64,000 bases of DNA from contig NZ_JADBDT010000001.1 in assembly GCF_014873485.1 (NCBI RefSeq), positions 3,273,501 through 3,337,500 on the forward strand, in the 5' to 3' direction. The DNA comes from Sphingopyxis sp. OAS728 (GTDB lineage: Bacteria > Pseudomonadota > Alphaproteobacteria > Sphingomonadales > Sphingomonadaceae). Each line of letters begins with the position of its first letter. Positions within the stretch are counted from its first letter, which is position 1. A program made the position numbers and the translations under genes. Of the stretch, positions 34,879 through 45,026 are shown piece after piece. A model generated the notes under the pieces. The model ran no database searches. It was given only the letters and a program-made list of their open reading frames with translations, and had not been told where the DNA came from.

Positions 34879-35864
34879 CGCCCCTTTCGTGTGGTCAGCC
34901 ATTCGGCGACCTTCGCCGCTATCGCATGAAATGGTTCACCGGCGGGATCGGTTCCCGCCGCGGGCGGGACGCCGCCATCGCTGGCAAGGCGGATGCCCAT
35001 CGACAGCGGCACGCGGCCGAGGAAGTCGAGGCCCATCGTTTTTGCCGCCGCTTCGGCACCGCCGCTGCCGAACGGGTCGCTGACCTCGCCGCAATGCGGG
35101 CAGGCGTAACCCGCCATATTCTCGACCAGCCCGATGAGCGGCACGTCGGCCTGCTCGAACAGGCTGATCGCGCGCGTCGCGTCCATCAGTGCCAGATCCT
35201 GCGGGGTCGACACGATCACCGCGCCCGCGGGCTTGTGCTTCTGGATCATCGTCAGCTGGACGTCGCCGGTGCCGGGGGGAAGGTCGACGACAAGCGTGTC
35301 GATGTCGCCCCAGCTTGCGTCGACGAGCTGTTCGAGCGCCTTGCCCGCCATCGGGCCGCGCCATGCGATCGCCTGTCCGGGCGCCGCGATCTGACCGGTC
35401 GACAGCATCGGCACACCATAAGCGTTCGGGACGGGCGCGAGTTTGGACCCGCGTGCTTCGGGTTTCACGCCCTCGCTGTCCATCAGGCGCGGCTGCGACG
35501 GGCCATAGATGTCGGCGTCGACCAGCCCGACCTTCACGCCGAGACGGCGGAGAGCGACCGCGAGGTTTGCCGCGAGGGTCGATTTGCCGACCCCGCCCTT
35601 GCCGCTTCCGACCGCGATCAGCGTCATCGCCTTTTTCTCGGCGGTCATCGCGATGCGGACTTCGCGTACGCCCGCTTCGGCGAGCAGGCCGGCGCGGAGC
35701 TTGTCCTCGAGCGGCTTGCGGTCCTCGACCGCGAGTCCCGACACGTCGAGCACCACCGCGAGCAGGCCCGAATCGTCGAGGAGGCGCAGCCCCGACGAGC
35801 GGTCCTCGCTGAGCTCGGATGCGGTGGCGGTCAGGTGGGCGATATCGGCGCTTTGTTCGGTCAT
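34875..35864 (-). CDS. apbC: Mrp/NBP35 family iron-sulfur cluster carrier ATPase
   Basis: 329-aa P-loop ATPase of the Mrp/ApbC type that carries [4Fe-4S] clusters to apo-proteins. The deviant Walker A GKGGVGKS is at about residues 86-93, and the cluster-binding CPHC pair lies in ENMAGYACPHCGEVSDPFGS. The N-terminal 75 residues are a shortened MIP18-like domain. Its position facing hflK and degP is common in alphaproteobacteria. It heads a minus-strand run of short overlaps. Confidence 0.94.
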   Translation of the reverse strand: MTEQSADIAHLTATASELSEDRSSGLRLLDDSGLLAVVLDVSGLAVEDRKPLEDKLRAGLLAEAGVREVRIAMTAEKKAMTLIAVGSGKGGVGKSTLAANLAVALRRLGVKVGLVDADIYGPSQPRLMDSEGVKPEARGSKLAPVPNAYGVPMLSTGQIAAPGQAIAWRGPMAGKALEQLVDASWGDIDTLVVDLPPGTGDVQLTMIQKHKPAGAVIVSTPQDLALMDATRAISLFEQADVPLIGLVENMAGYACPHCGEVSDPFGSGGAEAAAKTMGLDFLGRVPLSMGIRLASDGGVPPAAGTDPAGEPFHAIAAKVAEWLTTRKGR

Positions 35865-35955
35865 GTCCGCGGCAGATAGGCATGATCGGGGCGTTTGCCA
35901 GCCATTTTCGCGCGCACCCCCTGTTAATCGCGCACGCCGCCCCTATAAAAGCAGC

Positions 35956-37107
35956 ATGAGCAACGAAAATGATGGAAGCATGGCTGGCCGCGGTCCGGGG
36001 GGATTGCGGCGATTTTTCGGGTCGATCACCCAGATGGCGAACAGCCCGTGGGGCAGCCCAGGCAAGGGCGATGACGATGGGAAGGGCGATAAGCGCCCCG
36101 GCCCGCGCAACCCATGGGTCACCCCCGATCCGGCCGACCAGCGGCGCGCGCAAAAGCCGCGCGGCCCCTCGGCGCTCGACGAATTGCTGCGCAAGGGGCG
36201 CGGCGGGTTCGGCGGTGGCGGTTCGGGCGGCGGCGGCCAGTTCAATTTCGGCGATTCGGCGAAACTCTGGAAATGGATAGTCCTCGCGCTCGTCGTCGCG
36301 TGGGTGCTTTTCTCTTCCTTCCACATCGTGCCGCCCGAAAAGGAAGGCGTGATCACACGCCTCGGCAGCTATTCGCGCACCGTCGGTCCCGGCGTGAAGC
36401 TGACCTGGCCGGCGCCGGTCGAGCGCATCCGGATGGAAGACGTACGCGCGATCCGCACGATGGCGATCGGCTCGCCGAACGCGACGGACGAGAATTTTGT
36501 GCTGACGCGCGACCAGAGCATCGTCGACCTTGCCTATGAGGTTCGCTGGTCGGTGCGCGATCCCGAGTTGTTCTTCTTCCAGCTCGCCGATCCCGAAGGG
36601 ACGATCCGCGAAGTCGCCGAAAGCGCGATGCGCGCGACGGTCGCGAACTTCGACCTTGTGCAGGCGATCGGCCCCGGCCGCGTCGAGATCGAGACGCAGG
36701 TCCAGCAGCGCATGCAGGAATTGCTCAACCAGTATCGCGCCGGTGTGATGATCCAGGGCATCGCGATCCGCCAGGTCGATCCGCCGAGCCAGGTCGACGA
36801 GGCGTTCAAGGAGGTCACCGCGGCGCGGCAGGAACGCGAATCGGCGATAAACCTTGCGCGCGCCTATCAGCAGCAGGTGCTCGAACGCGCGCGCGGCGAC
36901 ACGGCGGCGTTCGACAAGATCTACGAGCAGTATAAGCTGGCGCCCGGCGTGACCCGCCAGCGGCTTTATTATGAAACGATGGAGAATGTGTTGTCGAACG
37001 TCGACAAGACGATCGTCGAAGCGCGCGGGGTGACCCCCTATCTGCCGCTCAACGAGGTGCAGAAGCGGGTGAAGGCGCCCGAAGCGACCGCGAAGGGAGG
37101 CGAATGA
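35956..37107 (+). CDS. hflK: HflK, FtsH protease modulator
   Basis: 383-aa SPFH-domain protein anchored in the inner membrane that with HflC caps FtsH. The N-terminus is a glycine- and charge-rich segment (GGFGGGGSGGGGQFNF), the membrane helix is about 102-122 (LWKWIVLALVVAWVLFSSFH), and the SPFH core follows (VGPGVKLTWPAPVERIRMED; ARQERESAINLARAYQQQVL). The ATG at 35956 has only a weak ribosome site. It is divergent from mrp and overlaps hflC (ATGATGA). Confidence 0.95.
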   Translation: MSNENDGSMAGRGPGGLRRFFGSITQMANSPWGSPGKGDDDGKGDKRPGPRNPWVTPDPADQRRAQKPRGPSALDELLRKGRGGFGGGGSGGGGQFNFGDSAKLWKWIVLALVVAWVLFSSFHIVPPEKEGVITRLGSYSRTVGPGVKLTWPAPVERIRMEDVRAIRTMAIGSPNATDENFVLTRDQSIVDLAYEVRWSVRDPELFFFQLADPEGTIREVAESAMRATVANFDLVQAIGPGRVEIETQVQQRMQELLNQYRAGVMIQGIAIRQVDPPSQVDEAFKEVTAARQERESAINLARAYQQQVLERARGDTAAFDKIYEQYKLAPGVTRQRLYYETMENVLSNVDKTIVEARGVTPYLPLNEVQKRVKAPEATAKGGE

Positions 37108-37955
37108 TGAATTCGCTGTTCCAGAACCCGATGCGGCTGCTCTTTGGCGTCGTCATCCTGCTCGTCATCCTGTCGCAGTCGCTCGCGATCGTCCCCGAAG
37201 ACAAGCAGGCGCTGATCCTGCGCTTCGGCGAGATCGAGCGCACGGTGAACCGTTACAAGCCGAACGAGGATTTCGGGCGCTCGGGCGCCGGTCTCGTCCT
37301 GCGCGTGCCGTTCACCGACGGCATCCAATATATCGACAAGCGCATCCTTGGCGTGAACATGGAGCGCCAGCAAGTGCTCTCGACCGACCAGCAGCGGCTG
37401 CAGGTCGACGCCTTCGCGCGCTTCCGCATCACCAACCCGGTGCGCATGTATACCGCGATCCGCACCGAGGATAAGTTGCAGGCGCAGCTCGCGACGATCC
37501 TCGGCTCGTCGCTGCGCAACGAGCTCGGCAAGCGCACCTTCGCGACCTTGCTGTCGCCCGAGCGCGGCGCGGTGATGGACAATATCCAGGTCGCGCTGAA
37601 CCGCGAGGCGAACAAATATGGCGCCGAGATCATCGACGTCCGGATCAAGCGTGCCGACCTTCCCGAAGGCGCGACGCTCGAGGCGGCGTACAACCGCATG
37701 CGTACCGCGCGCCAGCAGGAAGCGATCTCCATCCGCGCCGAAGGGCAGAAGGAAGCGCAGATCATTCGCGGCGGCGCCGACGGCGAAGCGGCGCGCATCT
37801 ATGCCGCGAGCTTTGGCAAGGATCCCGAATTCTATGATTTCTACCGCGCGATGCAGAGCTATCGGCAGACCTTCCTGGGTGAGAATAACCAAGGCGGGAC
37901 GTCGATCATCATGTCCGCGGACAATGAATATCTGAAGCGTTTCCGCGGCAATTGA
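37104..37955 (+). CDS. hflC: HflC, FtsH protease modulator
   Basis: 283-aa SPFH protein with a single N-terminal helix (LLFGVVILLVILSQSLAIV) and the core (AIVPEDKQALILRFGEIERT; SADNEYLKRFRG). It overlaps hflK by 4 nt with GGAGGCG before the ATG, so the two are translated together as needed for their equimolar ring. It works with FtsH in membrane protein quality control. Confidence 0.95.
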   Translation: MMNSLFQNPMRLLFGVVILLVILSQSLAIVPEDKQALILRFGEIERTVNRYKPNEDFGRSGAGLVLRVPFTDGIQYIDKRILGVNMERQQVLSTDQQRLQVDAFARFRITNPVRMYTAIRTEDKLQAQLATILGSSLRNELGKRTFATLLSPERGAVMDNIQVALNREANKYGAEIIDVRIKRADLPEGATLEAAYNRMRTARQQEAISIRAEGQKEAQIIRGGADGEAARIYAASFGKDPEFYDFYRAMQSYRQTFLGENNQGGTSIIMSADNEYLKRFRGN

Positions 37956-37982
37956 TGCGCTGACGGCGGCCGGGCGGTCCGA

Positions 37983-38025
37983 TGAACGGAACCTTTAAGT
38001 CCCGTTCATGTTCAATCGCCGTTCA
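37983..38025. promoter_or_regulatory. Triple CCGTTCA heptamers upstream of degP
   Basis: The exact heptamer occurs inverted at 37983-37989 (TGAACGG) and directly at 38002-38008 and 38019-38025. A GGAAC (37988-37992), 16-nt spacer and TGTT (38009-38012) is a fair match to the EcfG-type stress promoter (GGAAC-N16/17-CGTT). Both readings are inferred. They would put degP under a separate stress control from hflC. Confidence 0.4.
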
Positions 38026-38092
38026 GCCAATTCGCCGCAGACCGCCGCAGCCGGGGCAGTTGAGTTTTCGAGAACGAAGAGGAATACCGATC

Positions 38093-39586
38093 GTGCGTTA
38101 TGTTTATGGCATCACTTCGGCCTTGCTGGCGGGTGGCACCGCGCTGGCGCTGGTCACCCAGTCCCCCGTTGGGGCACAGGTCGCTCAGAATGAGAAGAGC
38201 GAAATCGCCAAGGTCGTTCCCCGTTCGGGCGCGCCCGAAAGCTTCGCCGACCTCGTCGAACAGCTGCAGCCCGCGGTGGTCAACATCTCGACCAAGCAGG
38301 AAGTCACGCTCGGCGTCCGGCTGAACCCCTTTGCCGGTACGCGCGAACCGATCACGCAGGAACAGCAGGGCGGCGGTTCGGGATTCCTGATCTCGGCCGA
38401 CGGCTATATCGTCACCAACAACCATGTCATTTCGGGCGGCCCGCGTGGCGAGGCGGTCAATCAGGTCACCGTGACGCTGACCAACCAGAAGGAATATAAG
38501 GCGACGATCGTCGGGCGCGACGTGGCATCCGACCTTGCGTTGCTCAAGATCGAAGCAAGCGGCCTGCCGTTCGTGAAGTTCGCCGACAGCAGCACGGCGC
38601 GCGTCGGTGACTGGGTGGTGGCGATCGGCAACCCGCTCGGCCTCGGTTCGACCGTGACCGCTGGCATCATCTCGGCGGTTCAGCGCAACATCGGGCAGGG
38701 CGGCGCCTATGACCGCTATATCCAGACCGATACCGCGATCAATCGCGGCAACTCGGGTGGCCCGTTGTTCGACCTTCAAGGCAATGTCGTCGGCATCAAC
38801 AACATGCTGATCTCGCCCGTCGGCGCGAACATCGGCGTTAATTTTGCGATTCCGGCCGATGCGGCTATTCCCGTGATCAACGCGCTGCGCGCTGGTGAAA
38901 AGGTCCAGCGCGGCTATCTCGGCATCGGCATCGCGCCGGTCGATGAGGATCTGGCTGCGGCGCTCGGTCTGCCCAAGGATCGTGGCGAGTTCATCCAGCG
39001 CGTCGAGCCCGCGCAGGCCGGCGAAAAGGCAGGGCTGAAGCGTGGCGATGTCGTGACCAAGGTCAATGGCAAGGATGTCACGCCGCAGCAGACCTTGTCG
39101 TACATCGTCTCGAACACCAAACCGGGTACGCGCATCCCGCTTGAGATTATCCGCGATGGCAAAACGCTGACGATCCAGGCGCTCGTCGGCACGCGTCCGC
39201 CCGAGGAAGAACTGACCGGCAGCAACTTCGACCCCGAAGAAGAACAGACGACCCCCGAGGATCCGACCGGCGCCGCTGACAAGGCGCTCCAGGACGAACT
39301 CGGCCTGTCGGTGCAGACGGTGACTCCCGATATCGCCCGCGCGGTCGGCGTCGACGCCGGAACCAAGGGGCTTGTCGTCGGTGCCGCTTCTGCGAACAGC
39401 GATGCAGGCCGCAAGGGCCTGCGTCGCGGCGACGTGATCCTCAGCGCGAACCGCACGCCCGTCACGACGAGTGAGGCGCTCGCCAAGGCGGTTGCCGACG
39501 CGAAAAAGGCAGGCCGCGATGCGGTGCTGCTCGAAATCCTGCGTCGTGGCGGGCCGTCGGCCTTCGTCGCAATTCGCGTGAAATAA
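38093..39586 (+). CDS. degP: DegP/HtrA-type periplasmic serine protease
   Basis: 497-aa trypsin-like protease/chaperone, GTG start at 38093 with AGAGGAA upstream and a signal peptide (ITSALLAGGTALALVTQSPV). The catalytic triad is His111 (TNNHVI), Asp147 (VASDLALLKI) and Ser221 (RGNSGGPLFD). Two PDZ domains follow (VEPAQAGEKAGLKRGDVVTK; SDAGRKGLRRGDVILS). It degrades or refolds damaged periplasmic proteins. Location after hflKC is conserved; the upstream box suggests extra stress control. A strong terminator ends the unit. Confidence 0.95.
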   Translation: MRYVYGITSALLAGGTALALVTQSPVGAQVAQNEKSEIAKVVPRSGAPESFADLVEQLQPAVVNISTKQEVTLGVRLNPFAGTREPITQEQQGGGSGFLISADGYIVTNNHVISGGPRGEAVNQVTVTLTNQKEYKATIVGRDVASDLALLKIEASGLPFVKFADSSTARVGDWVVAIGNPLGLGSTVTAGIISAVQRNIGQGGAYDRYIQTDTAINRGNSGGPLFDLQGNVVGINNMLISPVGANIGVNFAIPADAAIPVINALRAGEKVQRGYLGIGIAPVDEDLAAALGLPKDRGEFIQRVEPAQAGEKAGLKRGDVVTKVNGKDVTPQQTLSYIVSNTKPGTRIPLEIIRDGKTLTIQALVGTRPPEEELTGSNFDPEEEQTTPEDPTGAADKALQDELGLSVQTVTPDIARAVGVDAGTKGLVVGAASANSDAGRKGLRRGDVILSANRTPVTTSEALAKAVADAKKAGRDAVLLEILRRGGPSAFVAIRVK

Positions 39587-39605
39587 GTTCCGGCTTCATA
39601 CCCAT

Positions 39606-39645
39606 AAAAGGGGCGCCGCATCTTCGGGTGTGGCGCCCCTTTTTG
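39606..39645. terminator. Strong bidirectional terminator with UUCG tetraloop
   Basis: AAAAGGGGCGCC (39606-39617) and GGCGCCCCTTTT (39632-39643) pair perfectly, and the stem continues with five more pairs (two G-U) to a cUUCGg loop at 39623-39626. T residues follow, and A residues precede for the opposite strand. It ends the hflK-hflC-degP unit. Confidence 0.92.
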
Positions 39646-39703
39646 TTTGCGCGGCGCCTTCGTTGTTCATATTATGTTCCCATGGTGATGAGTCGGGAGA
39701 AAG

Positions 39704-40075
39704 ATGATGATTGGCTATGTGACGCTGGGAACGAAGGATCTCGCGAAGGCGGCGGAGTTTTATGATGCGATCGCCGCGGAGCTCGACACGCCGCGCATGA
39801 TGGAATTCGACGGCTTCATCGCGTGGGGCAAGCCCGATGGCGGTGCGGGTATCGGCCTGACGAAGCCCTTCGACGGCAATGTCGCGACGGTCGGCAACGG
39901 CGTGATGGTCGCGCTTCAGGCGAAGGACAAGGAGCAGGTCCACCGCCTCCACGAAATCGCGCTCGCGCATGGCGGCAGCTGCGAAGGCCCTCCGGGACCG
40001 CGCGGTGAGGGATTTTACGCCGGATATTTCCGCGACCCCGACGGCAACAAGCTCAACGCCTTCATCATGGGATGA
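39704..40075 (+). CDS. VOC/glyoxalase-fold protein
   Basis: 123-aa vicinal-oxygen-chelate protein (VTLGTKDLAKAAEFYDAIAA; GFYAGYFRDPDGNKLNAFIM). The conserved terminal segment FRDPDGNK is present. Members bind metal for isomerase, dioxygenase or resistance functions; the substrate is unknown. GGGAGAAAG precedes ATGATG. Confidence 0.9.
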   Translation: MMIGYVTLGTKDLAKAAEFYDAIAAELDTPRMMEFDGFIAWGKPDGGAGIGLTKPFDGNVATVGNGVMVALQAKDKEQVHRLHEIALAHGGSCEGPPGPRGEGFYAGYFRDPDGNKLNAFIMG

Positions 40076-40135
40076 CGCTTGGCAGCGCTGCGCCGCCGCT
40101 CTACCCTGCTGCCAAATCTTGATGGAGGACAGCGG

Positions 40136-41731
40136 GTGAGCGACGGCAGCACGGCAAGCGAAATCTATATCGGCCTTGGCGGAGGCGGCGCAGCGGACGG
40201 CCCGCGCCAGTCGCTCGTGCTCAAGCGCGCCAACCGCCATGGATTGATCGCGGGTGCGACCGGCACCGGCAAGACGGTGACCTTGCAGGGGCTGGCCGAG
40301 GGCTTCTCCGCGGTCGGCGTCCCGGTGTTCGTCGCCGATGTGAAGGGCGACCTTGCCGGCATGGCGATGGCGGGCAGCCCGACTTCGAAGATGCACGAGA
40401 TTTTCGCGGCGCGCGCCGCCGAGATCGGCGACAGCGAATGGGGCTATCGCGACAATCCGGTGATCTTCTGGGACCTGTTCGGCGAACAGGGACATCCCGT
40501 GCGCACGACGATTTCCGAAATGGGCCCGCTGCTACTCGCGCGGCTGATGGGGCTCAACGAGGTGCAGGAAGGCGTGCTCGCAATTGCGTTCCGCGTCGCC
40601 GACGAACAGAATCTGCTGCTGCTCGACCTCGGCGATTTGCAGGCGATGCTGTCGTGGTGCGCCGAAAATGCCGACGAACTCACGACCAAATATGGCAATG
40701 TGTCGAAGGCGACCGTGGGCACGATCCAGCGCCAGTTGCTGACGCTCGAAACACAGGGCGGCGCCAATTTCTTCGGCGAGCCCGCGCTCGACATCATGGA
40801 CATGATCCGCACCGATGAAAATGGCCGCGGCTATGTCAACATCCTCGCCGCCGACAAACTGATGGCGAGCCCCAAGCTTTACGCGACCTTCCTGCTCTGG
40901 ATGCTGAGCGAGATGTTCGAGACGCTTCCCGAGGTCGGCGACCCCGACAAGCCGAAGCTCGTCTTCTTCTTCGACGAGGCGCATCTGCTGTTCGACGACG
41001 CGCCGCCTGCGCTCGCCGAAAAGATCGAGCAGGTCGTGCGCCTGATTCGTTCGAAGGGCGTTGGCGTCTATTTCGTGACGCAGAATCCGATCGACATTCC
41101 CGAGGATGTCGCGGGCCAGCTCGGCAACCGCGTCCAGCATGCGCTCCGCGCCTTCACCCCGCGCGACCAGAAAGCGGTGAAGGCGGCTGCCGAAACCTTC
41201 CGTCCCAACCCAAAGGTCGATGTCGCGCGCGAGATCACCGAGCTCAAGGTTGGCGAGGCGCTCGTCTCGTTGCTGATGGCCGACGGCGCGCCCTCGCCGG
41301 TCGAGCGCACGTTGATCAAGCCGCCCTGTTCGCGCGCCGGGCCGCTCGACGCCAAGGAGCGCGCGATCATCAAGTCGATCTCGCCGGTCGAGGGCAAATA
41401 TGACACCGCCGTCGACCGCGAAAGCGCCGAGGAACTGCTCGCTGCCAAGGCCGAACAGGCGCAGGCCGCCGCGATCGAAGCGAAGGCGCAGGTCGAGGCC
41501 GACAAGCAGGCCGCGATCGCCGCGAAGGAAGAAGCGAAGCGCAAGGTCGCCGAAGAGAAGGTGCGACTGCAGCAGGAAAAGGCCGCGGCGCGCGAGGCCG
41601 CCAAGCCGAGCTTCGCCGAGAAGATGGTCGAGTCGGCGGCGCGGTCGGCGGCGACCAATCTCGGCCGGCAGGTCGCGGGCAAGTTCGGCGGCCAGCTGAT
41701 GCGCGGGATATTGGGCAGCCTGTTCAAGTGA
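40136..41731 (+). CDS. HerA-like P-loop ATPase (DUF853)
   Basis: 531-aa FtsK/HerA superfamily ATPase with GTG start preceded by GGAGGAC. Walker A GATGTGKT is near 39-46 and Walker [13 protein letters not shown] near 275-285. It matches the DUF853 group of putative DNA or protein pumps. The C-terminus (430-500) is a charged Ala/Lys/Glu coiled coil ([20 protein letters not shown]) and then a basic end. Function in these bacteria is not established. It overlaps the globin gene (GTGA). Confidence 0.9.
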   Translation: MSDGSTASEIYIGLGGGGAADGPRQSLVLKRANRHGLIAGATGTGKTVTLQGLAEGFSAVGVPVFVADVKGDLAGMAMAGSPTSKMHEIFAARAAEIGDSEWGYRDNPVIFWDLFGEQGHPVRTTISEMGPLLLARLMGLNEVQEGVLAIAFRVADEQNLLLLDLGDLQAMLSWCAENADELTTKYGNVSKATVGTIQRQLLTLETQGGANFFGEPALDIMDMIRTDENGRGYVNILAADKLMASPKLYATFLLWMLSEMFETLPEVGDPDKPKLVFFFDEAHLLFDDAPPALAEKIEQVVRLIRSKGVGVYFVTQNPIDIPEDVAGQLGNRVQHALRAFTPRDQKAVKAAAETFRPNPKVDVAREITELKVGEALVSLLMADGAPSPVERTLIKPPCSRAGPLDAKERAIIKSISPVEGKYDTAVDRESAEELLAAKAEQAQAAAIEAKAQVEADKQAAIAAKEEAKRKVAEEKVRLQQEKAAAREAAKPSFAEKMVESAARSAATNLGRQVAGKFGGQLMRGILGSLFK

Positions 41732-42180
41732 GCGAAGCCGATGCCGCGTTGATGGAGGCGAGCCTGACCGGCGTCGCCGACGCCGGCATCGACATTCGCC
41801 ACGCACTGTTCGACCGTTTCTTCGCGGCGTTCCCCGACCGCCGCGCGAGCTTCATGGTCGTCGATGCCTCGTCGCGGCGGATGACCGACGAGACGCTGCA
41901 GATGATGTTCGGGCTGGCGAAGGGCGAAGGCTGGGTGTGGCCGCTCGTCGCCGAACTCGTCTTCACCCACCGTGCCTATGGGCCGCTGCCGATCGCCGAA
42001 TATGACGCCTTCATCGACATGACGGTCGCCGAACTGGGCGCCGCGGCGGGGGCCGCATGGAATGTGGAGGCCGCCGCCGCGTGGCAGCGCCATGCCGACG
42101 CGCTCAAGGCAATGATTCGCCGCGCGCGCGCCGAATGGGAAAGCGCGATGCCTGTCGGAACGCCGCAGCCGGCCGACTGA
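41728..42180 (+). CDS. Cryptic globin-family protein
   Basis: 150-aa protein. B/C-helix-like [20 protein letters not shown], proximal-His region [10 protein letters not shown] (His81) and an H-helix [13 protein letters not shown] follow globin order ([20 protein letters not shown] near the end). The HRAYG resembles the HxxYG motif of bacterial globins. It starts GTG overlapping the ATPase stop (GTGA). Haem binding is not certain; it may be a heme-less sensor globin-like protein. Partner: HerA-like ATPase. Confidence 0.6.
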   Translation: MSEADAALMEASLTGVADAGIDIRHALFDRFFAAFPDRRASFMVVDASSRRMTDETLQMMFGLAKGEGWVWPLVAELVFTHRAYGPLPIAEYDAFIDMTVAELGAAAGAAWNVEAAAAWQRHADALKAMIRRARAEWESAMPVGTPQPAD

Positions 42181-42198
42181 CCGGCCGCGGCTCTTCCC

Positions 42199-44901
42199 CT
42201 ACTTCGCCTTCAGCCAGGCGGCGATTTCGCTCTTGATCCGCGGCCGGCTGATGCTGCGTTCCTTCAAGCTGGCCAGCGTCTTGTCATACGGCTTGCGCAC
42301 ATCGGCGGGCAGCGGCGCCGCGATCCGCTCGAGCTTCGCGATCATCGCCGGATCGTTCGACGCGGCGGCGAGGCCCGCGAGGAAGCGCGCGCGCGCCGAG
42401 GCGTCGATCAGCCGGTCGACCGCGGCCTGGTTCGCCTGCGCGAAATCGACCGCGAGTTCGGGGTGATTTTTCGCAACGGCGCCGATGATCCCGGCGCTGA
42501 CGGTCTTGCCCGGTTCGTCGGTGAGCGCGAGGTCGAGTGCGCGCTTCGCCAGCGCCGCATCCTTCGCATTGCCGAGGAAGGTGTAGAAGGCGCTGCGTTC
42601 GACCGCCGATTTCGACCCCTTCGCCATGGCGCGCAGCTTGGTCCATTCGGCCTCGTTCGCGTTCGCCGCGATGATGTCGAGCCAGCGCGATTTCAGCGGG
42701 CCGTCGAGCGTCGCGGGATTGCTGTCGAGCAGCGCGAAGCGGCGGCGCGCCTCCGCCAGCACCCTGGCGTCGCCCAGCGTCCCAAGCGTGCCGAGCAGCT
42801 GCGAGCGCAGGATGCTGTCGAGCGCGGGCTCGCCGGCCCGCGCATCGAAACCGAGCCGCTGCATCGCCGGGCCGAGCGCCGCGGTGCCGCGCGCCGCGAT
42901 TGCTTTGCGCACCGCGGGCTGGTCGTCGAACATGCCGTAAAGCGCGCTATAACGACCCGCCGCATCGCCGAGCAGTTTCTGGTTCGCATCCTGCGGCACC
43001 GCCGTCAGCAGGCCGAGCGCGGCGCCCATCGGCTGGTAGCCGGCGTAAGCGAGCGCGAAATTGTCGCCGATCAGCCCGAGCTGGTCGATCGGCGTGAGTT
43101 TTGCGAAATCGCCGCGCAGCGCGGTCAGCGCCGCGGGCGAATAAAGCGTGCGATAATAGCCCGCCTGACCCGCATTGAGCAGGACTGCGCCGCAACCGGG
43201 CAGGGTCAGTGTGCCAGTACCGCCCGCGACGACCTGCCGCGCGACCGAACCATTGCCGGCGCGCGCGAGGACGGGCACCTGCCAGCGACGATTCTGGGCA
43301 TCGATGCTGTCCTTGCGATCGCGTGCAAATTCGCTTTGCGTCAGCTGGACGGTCGTGTTGCCGCCCGCGCAGGTCACGCCGCCGACGCGGAGCAACGGAA
43401 TGCCCGGCTGGTTCGTGAAGTCATGCGCGATCGCAGTCAGCCCCTTCGCGCCCGCCGCCTCGACCGCGTTCCACAGATCGTCGGTGCGCGTGTTCGCATA
43501 TTTATGCTTGTCCATGTAGGTGCGCAGGCCATCGCGCCAGACATCCTCGCCGGCATAGGCTTCGAGCATCGTGATGACGGCTTCGCCCTTCTGGTAAGTG
43601 ATCGCGTCGAACGCCTGGTTGGTGTCCTCGACGGTGCGGATCGTCTGGACGATCGGGTGGGTGGTTGCAAAGGCGTCGAGCGCCATCGCCCCCTCGCGGC
43701 CGTCGACGCGGTCGAGCAAGGGCTGCCAGTCTGGATGGAAATGGTCGCTCGCCTTGGTTTCCATCCAGCTCGCGAAGCCTTCGTTGAGCCACAGGTCGTC
43801 CCACCACGCCATGGTGACGAGATCGCCGAACCATTGGTGCGCGACCTCATGCGCCTGCGTCGTGTAGATCTGCTGGCGCGTCGCATCGCTGGTGATCTTC
43901 GGATCGTCGAGCAGGATGCGTTCGAAGGTGAAGATCGCCCCCCAATTTTCCATCGCGCCGAAAAATTGCGACTGGCCGGGGCCCGCGACATTGTCGAGTT
44001 TGGGCAGCGGATAGGGCTGGCCGAAATAGTCGCGGTAATAACCGAGCAGCGGGCCGAGGCTGTCGAGCGCGAAGCGCGCCTGCTCGCCCGATCCCTTGGG
44101 CGAGACGATGCCGACCTCGGCGCCGCTCTCGCTCTTCGCCGCGAGCCGCTCGAAATTCCCGGTCGCGAAGAAGAGGAGGTAGGACGACATTTTGGGCGAG
44201 ATCTGGAAGGTCACCTTCTTCTTGCCGCCCGCGACGGGGGTTTCGCTCGTGACGGGCATGTTGCTCACCGCAAGGTCGCCCGCCGGAACGGTTGCGGAGA
44301 GGGTGAAGGTGGCCTTGTAGCTCGGCTCGTCGAAGCTCGGGACGAAGCGGCGGGCATCGGGCGCCTCGAACTGGGTGAACAGACCGCGCGTCTCGCCCCC
44401 ACTGACCTTGTCGGGATAATCGAGCGCGAAAAGTCCGTTCGCCTGCGTGTTGATCACCCCGGTGTAGCGGGTGCTCAGGCGGTATTTGCCGGGCACAAGC
44501 GGCGCGGGGGCGGTGAAGCTCGCGGTCTGCGCTGCGGCGTCGATTGCGACGGTCAGCGGGATCGTCTTGCCGTCGGCGCCGGTCAAGCTCGCGCTTGCGA
44601 AGCTGAGGTCGAGCGCATTCAGCGTCAGCGTTGCCGAGGGTTCGTAAAGTTCGAGATCGATGCCTGCCTCGCCGGCAAAGCTCAGCGCCTTTGCGTCGGG
44701 CGTCACGCTGATGTCGTAATGCATCGGCCGCGCGATCCGCGGCAGCTGGCTCGGCACGCTCGTGTCGAGCGGCGCGCCGGCCAACGCGGGTGGTGCCGCA
44801 GCGACGGGCGTAGGGGATTCGACCCCGGCTTGGGCAGCGCAGGCGGCGAGGCTGAGCGACGAGACGGCGGCAACAAGCAGATGACGAGTCGGATATTTCA
44901 T
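42199..44901 (-). CDS. M1-family zinc aminopeptidase, lipoprotein type
   Basis: 900-aa M1 peptidase. The signal peptide ends at lipobox LAAC, so it is anchored at the membrane. GAMENW is near residues 312-317 and the zinc site HEVAHQW near 350, with the second Glu in LNEGFASW near 372. These cleave N-terminal residues from peptides. A C-terminal ERAP1-like helical domain follows. It is divergent from the P450 at 45027. Confidence 0.95.
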   Translation of the reverse strand: MKYPTRHLLVAAVSSLSLAACAAQAGVESPTPVAAAPPALAGAPLDTSVPSQLPRIARPMHYDISVTPDAKALSFAGEAGIDLELYEPSATLTLNALDLSFASASLTGADGKTIPLTVAIDAAAQTASFTAPAPLVPGKYRLSTRYTGVINTQANGLFALDYPDKVSGGETRGLFTQFEAPDARRFVPSFDEPSYKATFTLSATVPAGDLAVSNMPVTSETPVAGGKKKVTFQISPKMSSYLLFFATGNFERLAAKSESGAEVGIVSPKGSGEQARFALDSLGPLLGYYRDYFGQPYPLPKLDNVAGPGQSQFFGAMENWGAIFTFERILLDDPKITSDATRQQIYTTQAHEVAHQWFGDLVTMAWWDDLWLNEGFASWMETKASDHFHPDWQPLLDRVDGREGAMALDAFATTHPIVQTIRTVEDTNQAFDAITYQKGEAVITMLEAYAGEDVWRDGLRTYMDKHKYANTRTDDLWNAVEAAGAKGLTAIAHDFTNQPGIPLLRVGGVTCAGGNTTVQLTQSEFARDRKDSIDAQNRRWQVPVLARAGNGSVARQVVAGGTGTLTLPGCGAVLLNAGQAGYYRTLYSPAALTALRGDFAKLTPIDQLGLIGDNFALAYAGYQPMGAALGLLTAVPQDANQKLLGDAAGRYSALYGMFDDQPAVRKAIAARGTAALGPAMQRLGFDARAGEPALDSILRSQLLGTLGTLGDARVLAEARRRFALLDSNPATLDGPLKSRWLDIIAANANEAEWTKLRAMAKGSKSAVERSAFYTFLGNAKDAALAKRALDLALTDEPGKTVSAGIIGAVAKNHPELAVDFAQANQAAVDRLIDASARARFLAGLAAASNDPAMIAKLERIAAPLPADVRKPYDKTLASLKERSISRPRIKSEIAAWLKAK

Positions 44902-45026
44902 GGATGCGATCCCCGGTGTGATTATTCGGCCCGGCTAGGCTCCTGCACCCGCCGGCGCAACGCCCCCTTTCGGCAGGCCGTCGTCTGGGCTCGACAGACG
45001 GCACGCGATGCGGCAGCTTGGGTTGC

